A stretch of 64,000 nt of DNA, taken from positions 1-64,000 of the forward strand of contig JAHFWL010001306.1 in the NCBI GenBank assembly GCA_021292165.1, read 5' to 3'. The notes under the pieces are model-generated. The model was not told the DNA's origin and searched no databases. It saw nothing but the letters and a program-made list of their open reading frames with translations. Made by a program: the position numbers and the translations under genes. This DNA is from Shinisaurus crocodilurus (taxonomy: Eukaryota; Chordata; Lepidosauria; Squamata; Shinisauridae). This document shows, in pieces, positions 56,263 through 64,000 of the stretch; the stretch's first letter is position 1, and every line of letters starts with the position of its first letter.

Positions 56263-56421
56263 TGCAAAAGTTAGTCCCAACTGTCTCAAGTCAATGATGA
56301 TAATGATATTGATGATGATAATAATGATGGCTGCATATATTCAAAGGGCCTCAAGGGGGCAGAGAAGAGTTGCCAGAGAAAAATCAGTCAGAGGCCAGAG
56401 AACAAAGCAGAAGGTTAAAAG

Positions 56422-56770
56422 GAATTTAAAGATTGCCAGGCTGGTGTTCTAGCCACCTGGGTGGAGCCTCCAGGGCTCAGCATTTGATTCTGAGGGAGAC
56501 AGTCATCCCGTGCAAGTTTGGGTGGTGGGCTAAAGGAGCCAAGCCCAAGAGGCTGGAAGATTGCCAGGCTGTGTGTTCTAGAAGCCTGGGTGGAGCCCCC
56601 AGGGCTCAGCATATAATTCTGAGGGAAACAGTCATCCCATTCATGTCATTGGGTAGAAGGTGCCTTTGGGAAAAGGGGGTGGTGTATTCATGTCATTAGG
56701 TGGTGGGAAGCCACCAGCGAACCTTTGGAAAAAGGGGTGATGGATTCATGTCGTTAGGTAGAGAGTGGCA
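56422..56770 (+). repeat. Two further tandem duplications, about 125 and about 65 bp
   Basis: agattgccaggctg ... gggctcagcat-tgattctgag ... cagtcatccc occurs at 56427 and about 56558. tcatgtcattgggtag / tcatgtcattaggtgg / tcatgtcgttaggtag mark a following three-fold unit with ctttgg(g)aaaaggggg. Confidence 0.85.
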
Positions 56771-57265
56771 GAAGCAAGCCTTTAAAAGCAAACAAAGGCG
56801 AATTGAAGAGTCACATTTCAGTCAGCAATCTGCCCCCTACAGGCTTGTGTGAGAAACAGCAACCCTAAAAAGTTTTTTTTAGACAGAGTGCCAGACAGGC
56901 AACAGAAGGGTTGGGGTTCCCATTTGATTTGTATATGATGTTTCTTGTGTATGCAAAACTGATGTAATGCAAACCTGTAAACTTCTGATTGATGGTTATT
57001 GATTGTTGTTTTGCTGTTTTGATGTTTAAGGAGCTTTAAGAATTAAGATTTAAGATTTAAAGCTTTAAGATTTAAAGCTGTGTTAAGACTGTAGTTAAGG
57101 TGTTTGATGTTTTTATGTTTTTTTGTGTTGTTCTGTTTTTGTGTGTGTGTGAAAGTGAAGAAAGGTGTACTAGTGGTAGAATGCTAGCGCAAGCTCTTTT
57201 CTTTTTTCTTTTTTTTAGTTAGTATAGATGAAAGGAGAGGGTTAACCCCTCGTTTCATCTTTTTC

Positions 57266-57278
57266 CCAAAGGAAAGGG
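57266..57278 (+). promoter_or_regulatory. Polypurine tract of the non-autonomous element
   Basis: The purine run aaaggaaaggg (57268-57278) directly precedes the 3' LTR start. This is the site expected for plus-strand DNA priming. Confidence 0.75.
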
Positions 57279-58193
57279 TGTGAAGAAAAAAAGCCTTTGG
57301 GGGTTCCTACATATGCACACACACACACGCCTCCTCATGTGTAAACCAAGTAAGGCCAGTTGGGGGGCTGGGAGCTGGCGAAATGTGCATAAAGTATCGG
57401 ATGGGACATGGCACCTGAAAGGCCGGTCTAGGGCTTTCAGATGCAAATGTCATGAGTCCCCCTCCCTGCCTGGCCAGGTGGAGTTCATCTTGATTGGCTA
57501 AGAGGCAGCAGAGCTACAGGGAGGAGGGGAGGGGGGGAAAAAGGTATATTTCCCAACGTGTGGGTTTTGTCTTTGTCTGTCTTTGGTCATCGCATGGCTG
57601 CCCGGCTGTTGGAGCAATGGCGGCGCGCCAAGGAGAGGCCCAAGCCTTCGGGAGGCCTCAAGGACTGACCCCAGGTAGCTCCTGGTGAAATTAGCTGAAT
57701 GAGGGCTCTGGTAAAGGCAAGCCCTGTGGAGGGCTACCCATCTCAGACCTTCGGGTAGATGGAATAGTTCCTCCTGGACGGCAGAGCTGTGCTGGATCTA
57801 ACCCTGGAAGAGGACTGACCCTCAGGTAACAGAGGTGTGTGCCTGAGAGATATTAAGAATCAGGTTTTGTTATTTTGCAGCTCTATTTCTGTGTACCAAA
57901 GTCTCTCTCTCTAATTTTGTGTGCTTCTCTTATTTCCCACCTTTTGTTGTAAAGTGCTACCTGAATAAACCTCCTCTTGGTTTTACCCCACATGGGTTTT
58001 GTAGTCACTCTGCTTGGTTCAGTAACTAAATCCAGGTTATAGACAAAGGCAAGTCCCTGAACAGAGATTCAAGTAGGATTGCAAAGAGCTGAGGCTGGCA
58101 ATCTGGTACCTTGAGATCTCTGGGGTTTTTGGTTCCTTTGGGGTAGGAAAGGGTGGGGCTGTGGCAGGTCAGCCAGCCCCCCCTTCCTCCACA
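57279..58193 (+). repeat. 3' LTR of the non-autonomous element
   Basis: Collinear with 54032-54945, with the TGTGAAG start intact. The AATAAA signal is at 57964-57969. Confidence 0.92.
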
Positions 58194-58198
58194 GTTTA

Positions 58199-59125
58199 CA
58201 ATAATAAAAATAGTAAAACAACATCACAATAACAAATAAGCAAAATAAAAGAAAATACAGCAACTCTTAAACCAATAGGCTAAAACAACAGACTGAAATA
58301 ATGGCAGCAACAGTTATATCCTAATTAATAACAAGGCTTTAAAAAGGCCTGCTGAAATAGAATTGTCTTCACTGCCTATCTAAAAGCAGGCAGTGAGGGA
58401 TCAAGTGTACCCCTCTTGGGAGCTTGTTCCGAATCTTGGGTGCCACCACTGAAAAGGCCTTCTGCTAGGTATTCTCCTGCTATATGGCAGGAGGACCAGA
58501 AGGGCCTAAAATTGGAATAGAATTCTCAGGCAAGCTTGTATGGATGGGAAGAGACTCTTTAAATTTTCTGGTCCCAGGCTGTTTAGGGCTTTCAGTTCAA
58601 AAACAGCACCTTGAGTTGAGCCTGGAAGCAAATTGGTAATAACTGAAGCTGGCAAAAATGATCCAATGAAGTGGCTCCAGACAGAACCCTAGCAGCCATA
58701 TTCGGAGCCAACTGAAGCTCTGGACTGTCTTCAAGGGCACTCCCATACCAAGTGCATTAGAGTAACTAACCAAGAGATGACAAGAACATGAATGACCAAA
58801 GTCAGGGCAGGATTCTACAGGAAAGGGTGTAATTGGCTTATGAGTTGATAAAAAGCACTTCTAGCCACCACTGCCATCTGAGCATCAAGGAACTGGGCTA
58901 ATCCAGAAATGCTCCCAGTCTGTGAACTTGCTGTGTCAGTGGGAGCACAGCCTCATCCAGAACAGGTTGAACATCTACTCCTGGATCACCAGATCCACCA
59001 GCCAACAGTACCTACATCTTGCCTGGATGAAGCTTTAGCTTGTTTGCCCTCATCCCATTCAAAACTGCTGCCAAACATCAGTTCAGGACTTCCACTGCCT
59101 CCCCAGGATTAGAAGATGAAAATGA
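58199..59125. mobile_element. Old interspersed repeat fragment (target of the LTR element)
   Basis: Blocks ttaaaaaggcctgctgaaat, gggagcttgttccgaatctt, gccaccactgaaaaggcctt, gggctttcagttcaaaa, tagagtaactaaccaagaga and gaacatgaatgaccaaagtc parallel the fragment at 50600-51550. The sequence left of the LTR element (53950-54031) appears to be the same repeat's edge, so the LTR element inserted into it. Confidence 0.5.
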
Positions 59126-61309
59126 GAGATAAAGAGCATTCATTAGTTCACTCAGTGAATGCATAAGGGGGAAATGGGACCATGTTCACTAGCCACATCC
59201 CTGATGTCAAGAAGGGGTTCTACGTGTGAAGGGGTTCTTCATGTGTGCCAGCATCACACTATGGCTTCACTTCCCCCTCACATGTTCACACAGCAGCACT
59301 GACAACTACAGGTTTCTGTGCAGGCAGGAACCTCATCTGCAACGCTGATGAAGCATTCTCTGATTTCATGGCAGTACATCAGAGCCCTATAGAGTTTCTC
59401 AAGGTGTGTCTGGGCACAAGATATGATGGAAGGAACTGGCCACCAGATTAAGGTAGTGCAAGCCCACACAACTTATGACCCACACAAGCCAAGCACAGTC
59501 CCCCTGCCATATAGGATGGTCTGCCAAGTGCTCAACAGCCTCCTGTTTTTTTGGCAGCTAAAACTGGGTGTTTATTTGGTCTCTGATGGGCTCCCACACA
59601 TGGCTGCTCAGCTGCTCAGTGGCTCACAAGCTGTGGAAGCCTGGTTTAGTTTATCAATTTGGCTAGAATGACTGGAAACTTCATCAAGCTTTCTTGGATG
59701 AAGAAGCAGCTTTCATTTTCATGCCACATATTGAAACAGGGCATGGGGCAAATGTGTTGTCATTTCTCAGCCTAAGCTTGATAAATGAGCACATATACAG
59801 AGATGAAAGGGTAAAATAAGAAACACCAATGGTTCCAAGTACGCTAAATAAATGTAATAAGGAAATAATAAAAAGTGTAAGGCCCCACCCTAGGTGATCA
59901 GATCCAAACAGAAAGATTTTTGACTATCCAGCAAATCTTAGTGTGACTAGATCACATTGAAAAGGATGACATGGGGCTCAATTGTAATGAATGTTTGCTG
60001 GATTGTGCCTTATTGCCTTTAACTTTCAACTTTAAAGGGAAAGGTGGCTAATCTTGTGTAATGATTACACAAGATTATACAGTGTGGGATCCTCGCATTG
60101 CAGATGTCACCCCAGAAACTGGAGTCACTGAGGAGCTAAACCCAAATCATAATGAGTTCCTTACTCATCCAATATCAGCCCACCCTCACCTGCGCATGCC
60201 TGCTCATATGACAGATTAATGATCCATCTGGGCTGAAATGTGTATTGAAGCTACAGCAGGATTTCTTTGTAACAATGATATCTTCTGCTGGAGTATAAAA
60301 AAAGACTTCCAGGGCAGACCAGAAGGGGCTGAGGGTGGAGGCTAAGCCATGAATTTGGAATTGATAAAAGTGAGAATAGTGGCACTTGGGGGTCTTTACC
60401 ATCTTGAATTACCACAGGGAAAAGTTTGAGGCCATAGCACTAGAAAAGCACAACTTTGCGGAAGCTGGCATGCTGAAAGGTAGAGTACCTCCAGATTTAG
60501 CAGGAGCTGAGATGCTGTCATAGTGTTCTGTTCCACATCCTCTTGCCTCATTTACTTTAATCCCAATAAAACTTTCCTCTGATTCTCTGTATCTGGCTGC
60601 AGCCTGGTGTAATTAAGGGATGAGGAACAAAGGTAACTTGGTCAACTCTGGGGAGTCCCACTTTCTACAGACATCGCGTTATTTTTATTTCCCTTTGAAT
60701 CAGGGACGGGAATGGTTATGGTTCACCCTAGTAGCAAGTTCAGCCTACTAGTAAAGGTCAGCCTGCCTTTAGCTTACATTTAGGAAGCAGTTGGGATCAG
60801 AGGTCTGGTGTCCAAAGTTGGGCAAGTAGAATTTTGCTTGTGCTGGTCCGGGAAGCAGTGGCCCTTGCCTCAACTCAAGATGCGAAGGCTTCGGCATGAC
60901 ACAGCCAATGGTAAGTACTTCAAAATTCTCTTTATTTTCATTGGGAGATCCTTAAGCACATGCTTAACTTTCCCATTTAAATTAGCAGGACTTAAGAGTG
61001 CTTAATTTTAACTGGATCATGTCACATGCACCTTTTATTCCTTCTTTGTTATGCAATGTTATTCCTGCTCAGGAAACAACCTATGACCACCAAATCTAAA
61101 GGCCCTTTAAGTCAACAATTTTAACATGTAATAAATGCACAGTTGTTACTGGGATTCAGATAATCTATTGCAATTTGGAAGGTTTCACACCTTCCAGCAC
61201 ACATTTGGTGCTGCAGGGTTGCCAAATGAAATTGATTAAGGAATTCACTACCTCAACATGTGATGGCCACTAGCTTAGAAGAAAAAGATGAGACAAATTG
61301 ATGGAGGAT
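59126..61309. other. No recognisable gene
   Basis: Unassigned non-coding DNA. A small inverted repeat, tcttgtgtaatgattacaca, lies at 60052-60071. Confidence 0.4.
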
Positions 61310-61340
61310 ATGCCTGTCACAATGGCTTCATGGAACCTTC

Positions 61341-62460
61341 ATGTTCAGAAAATGTATACCTCCTATTGGATATGAAACTAAGAAACATCAGGATTGTTTT
61401 GATGAAAATTATAATGAGATTAAATATATAATTGACCAAAAAAGGAAAGCCTTCCAAATATGGCAAAATGATATTAACTGCGCTGCCAAGAAAAAAAAAT
61501 CTACGCTAGTGCAAAGGCTGAGGTCCAAAGAAGAACAAGAGAACTTAAGAACGCTTGGCTTGGTGGAAAAAGAAAGCTGAAGAAATTCAACAACTTGCAG
61601 AATCTCTTGATGCACGGGGCTTTTTTAAGGCCACAAGGGTCATTTATGGACCAAAAACCTATGGTACAAACCCTTTACAATCAAAAGATGGCACCAAACT
61701 CTTAAAAGACAAAGAGTCTATTGCACTGTGTTGGAAAGAGCATTATTATGACCTTTTAAATCGTAAATCTAAGGTGGATAATGAGATTTTTTCGCAAATC
61801 CCACAAAAACAAATTAGAGAGGAACTTGCAATACTCCCCACTTTGGATGAAGTAAAAAAAGCCATTAATCAAATGAAGAACAACAAAGCTAGTGGACCAG
61901 ATTGGATTCCTGCTGAAATCTTTAAAGAAGGGCCCCCCGAACTTGTACAACATCTTCATAAACTCATCGAAAAAATCTGGATAAGAGAAGAGATCCCAGA
62001 AGACTTCAGGGATGCCATAATTATCACCCTCTTTAAGAAGGGTGATAGAACAGACTGTGGAAACTATTGGGGCATCTTTCTCTTAGCTACCGCAGGTAAA
62101 ATATTTGCTAGGATTCTCGCAAACTGTCTTCTATCTATTTCAGAAGAGATCCTCCCTGAAACTCAATATAGTTTCCGCCCCTCTAGAGGGACAGTAGACA
62201 TGATTTTTACTGCACGTCAGCTCCAAGAAAAATGCCGGGAGCAAAATCAACCCCTTTATATGACATTTATTGATCTGGCTAAGGCCTTTGATACTGTAGA
62301 CCGAACAGCTCCCTGGACTATCCTTATGAAAATTGGATGCCCCAATAAATTTGTAAATATCTTGCGACTTCTCCATGACAACATGACGGCAACGGTTTTG
62401 GACAACAACGGCTCTCATGGTGCTCCATTTAAAGTGGGATCAGGTGTTAAACAGGGATGT
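61341..62460 (+). pseudogene. LINE ORF2, RT N-terminal half, copy C
   Basis: After a frame change at about 61555 the frame is open into the insertion. Motifs: MKNNKASGPDWIPAEIF (61874-61925; RT entry), DAIIITLFKKGDRTDCGNYW, TAGKIFARILANCLL, QYSFRPSRGTVDMIFTARQL (62163-62222), FIDLAKAFDTVDRTA (62266-62310; catalytic Asp of motif A), FKVGSGVKQGC (62430-62460; motif B). The wording is that of LINE RTs, and the frame quality is the best of the three copies. The enzyme is cut before YADD by the self-insertion. Confidence 0.85.
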
Positions 62461-62622
62461 GTAACCTGTGTCCTCACTGTGGGAAGCTGTGTGGATCTAG
62501 AATTGGCCTCCACAGTCACTTACGGACCCATCGCTAGAGTCTACACAATCTTCTTTAGAATTTCCTCCTTTTATCCCGGAAGACAATCTTACTCGGTCAC
62601 GAGTGATCGCCTGATGATGATG
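62461..62622 (+). mobile_element. 3' end of the same LINE family inserted in copy C
   Basis: gtaacctgtgtcctcactgt to gagtgatcgcctgatgatga matches the 3' terminal region of copy A (complement of 14715-14880) and ends in a short (GAT)n tail. Compared with copy A, 14 bases of target (attatcgccccaac) are missing at the join, so insertion removed DNA instead of leaving a TSD. Confidence 0.85.
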
Positions 62623-64000
62623 ATTATTTGCTATTTTCATCGCCATGATTTTACATCTTGTCGAGGGGAAACTTCCCACTGGTGTGGGAATTATATATCG
62701 AACAGATGGAAAGCTTTTTAATCTCAGCAGGCTGAAAGCAAAAAGTAAGGTAATTACAACCGCCATTGTGGAACTTCAGTATGCTGATGATAATGTGGTC
62801 TCCGCACATTCAGAGGATGATCTCCAAACTATCCTAAATGCTTTTGCAGAAGCATACGAAAAACTTGGTCTCTCACTTAACATCAAAAAAATCAAAGTGC
62901 TTCATCAGCAAATGCAAGCTAACCCTTTGATTGTTGGGAATGAGCAGTCAAAACCTCAAGCCATGTATAAGTGCATGATGTTATTGGGACCACAGAGTCT
63001 CTGCATCCTAGAGCAGACACTCTGTGGAATGCTACCCAGGGCTCACCTGGTGCAGGATGTGGGCGTTGCCAGTTGCCTTCTCTTCCTGCCCCGGGAAACA
63101 CTCTGAGCCATGAATCTGTGTGTGCAACATGTCTGAAGATGTAGCCGAGTTGCAGTTCTGAACTTTTCCCAAGTCCAGAACAGGTCGACTACCATATGAT
63201 TCCTGCACAAGTGTAAATACATTCTTAAGCCTGTAAATCTATCCAATCTGCAAGATCTGAGTGAGTAAACTATGTTTTTAACCTCCAAAAGACTGTTTGT
63301 CTTATTGGTAGTGTGAGGGGGAAACCAGGTGAAGATCCAGCCTGTCCAAAAGGGACAGTCTGTATCAACTAAATGCACAGCCCTGCTTTAACCAGCAGCT
63401 CCGCACACACACACGTTTTTCGCCAGTAGTTGGGTATACTCTGCTGTGTTTGCAAAAGCAAGAGGGGAGAGATAATATATCACAATATCCTCTCCCAGGT
63501 CTTTTGGCAATCCCCAACATTGATGATGCCATCTATCCAGCTTGACGGGACAATACTGGAAAATGTCGATCATTTTCTCTATCTTGGCAGCTATCTTTCT
63601 GTTACAGCTAACATCGACAGTGAAATCCAGCATTGTTTGAGCTCCGCAAGTGCTGCGTTTTCTCAAATGAAACATAGAGTGTTCAAGGATCGGGATATTT
63701 GTAAGAAGATCAAAACACTGGTTTATGAAGCCATTGTATTACCAACTTTATTGTATGCCTGCGAAACATGGACTATCTATAAACGTCACTTCCACCTCCT
63801 TGAAAGATTTAATCAACGTTGCATCTGGAAAATCCTGCGTATTACTTGGGAAGATAGGCGAACAAATATCAGTGTACTGGAAGAAGCAAAGACTACTAGT
63901 GTTGAAAAAATGATCCTTCAACGCCAACTTCAGTGGACCGGTCATGTTGTTCGAATGCCTGACTGCTGTCTCCCAAAGCAGTTACTTTATTCCCAACTCA
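62623..64000 (+). pseudogene. LINE ORF2, YADD and C-terminal part, copy C
   Basis: Continues from the motif B region with MILHLVEGKLPTGVGI, then VELQYADDNVVSAHSEDDLQ (YADD at about 62785). It resumes after the solo LTR with MPSIQLDGTILENVDHFLYL-type sequence and runs through CETWTIYKRHFHLLERF (about 63755-63810) to the window edge. Several substitutions relative to copies A and B, such as the start of the HQ-C region (FNQRC), mark it as a separate old copy. Confidence 0.8.
62932..63519 (+). mobile_element. Diverged solo copia-family LTR, 588 bp, 5-bp TSD
   Basis: TGTTGGGAATG...CCCCAACA, with TSD ttgat (62927-62931 and 63520-63524). Its complement begins TGTTGGGGATTG...AGGAGAGGATATTGT-like, matching the start of the copia LTRs, and its plus strand has gcagtcaaaacct as do their complements. 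It is thus an older or different subfamily in opposite orientation to the other four LTRs. Confidence 0.85.

Larger units (their letters stand above)
54032..58193 (+). mobile_element. Non-autonomous LTR retrotransposon with a tandem-repeat interior
   Basis: Two LTRs of about 915 bp (54032-54945 and 57279-58193) are flanked by the exact TSD gttta (54027-54031 and 58194-58198). Ends are TGTGAAG...TCCACA; the left copy has TA for TG. A TGG-starting primer-binding site follows the 5' LTR and a purine tract precedes the 3' LTR. The 2,333-bp interior has no frame over about 110 codons and no Gag, protease, RT or integrase motif; it is a series of short tandem duplications. It must have used another element's proteins. 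The donor is unidentified. Confidence 0.92.
61310..64000 (+). mobile_element. Non-LTR retrotransposon copy C, interrupted twice, runs off the window
   Basis: Plus-strand copy of the LINE seen at 14675 and 26000, reaching further 5' than either. It carries two insertions: a truncated copy of its own 3' end (62461-62622) and a diverged solo copia LTR (62932-63519). The 5' limit near 61310 is approximate and no endonuclease domain is visible. At the window end the reading is still within the conserved LQWTGHVVRMPDC block, so the 3' UTR lies outside. Confidence 0.88.

Noticed and set aside
56252..56452. Possible coding region in the LTR element interior
   Set aside because: Short, starts in an ATG-rich simple stretch, not conserved across the adjacent tandem units.
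1..64000. CRISPR arrays, operons or prokaryotic systems
   Set aside because: No regularly spaced direct repeats with unique spacers, no ribosome-binding-site-led gene clusters; the content is vertebrate repeat DNA.

Overview
The window looks like intergenic or intronic DNA from a non-avian reptile, most likely a squamate (lizard or snake). I infer this from the mix of repeats. It combines L2-type and CR1 LINEs, MIR-like CORE-SINEs with L2-type tails, a DIRS-type tyrosine-recombinase retrotransposon, a Ty1/copia family, a Gmr1-like Ty3/gypsy element, hAT and Harbinger-like DNA transposons, and a further RT-encoding LINE family whose tail is (GAT)n. I found no intact host protein gene. The only places that look like host regulatory DNA are a CpG-rich stretch at about 9.47-10.09 kb and a weaker one in the first 340 bases.

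Layout. 0-14 kb: mostly unassigned DNA with MIR-like SINEs, a hAT MITE (6004-6136), a solo copia-family LTR (7228-7840), Harbinger-like GC-rich elements (8.4-9.1 kb), the CpG-rich block, a 17-bp-TIR element (11739-12062) and an L2 tail. 14.3-17.1 kb: a CR1 ORF1 split by a younger LINE copy (14675-16462). 17-31 kb: a hAT-like MITE, an unclassified repeat present twice in tandem, a MIR-like SINE, a 5S rRNA/CR1 composite SINE, two inverted copies of a MITE, and a second copy of the younger LINE (26000-26929).

30.7-42.5 kb is the showpiece, a three-level nest. An L2 LINE was split by a DIRS-like element (31172-41807). That DIRS element was in turn hit by a CR1 tail in its recombinase gene and by a complete-ended copia element (37036-41505) in its right end. 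The DIRS internal complementary region fixes both ends of the element to the base. The copia element has a primer-binding site complementary to the anticodon arm of initiator tRNA-Met (Drosophila copia-type half-tRNA priming) and has lost nearly all of its reverse transcriptase.

42.5-49.2 kb: a 1,032-bp hAT element with an 8-bp TSD, a second Harbinger-like GC-rich element, and a Gmr1-like gypsy element (LTR, SCAN-like gag, protease, then integrase directly) cut off before its RT. 52.8-53.7 kb: a 5S/CR1 SINE, then a hAT MITE carrying a nested solo copia LTR. 54.0-58.2 kb: a complete LTR-to-LTR non-autonomous element whose 2.3-kb interior has no recognisable gene and consists largely of short tandem duplications. 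61.3-64.0 kb: a plus-strand copy of the younger LINE, interrupted by a truncated copy of its own family and by a diverged solo copia LTR; it runs off the window.

The elements act on one another more than on any host gene. Insertion order can be read directly, for example L2, then DIRS, then copia. All coding elements here are broken, so present activity would have to come from copies elsewhere. Identities rest on motifs and target-site duplications read by eye, not on database searches.
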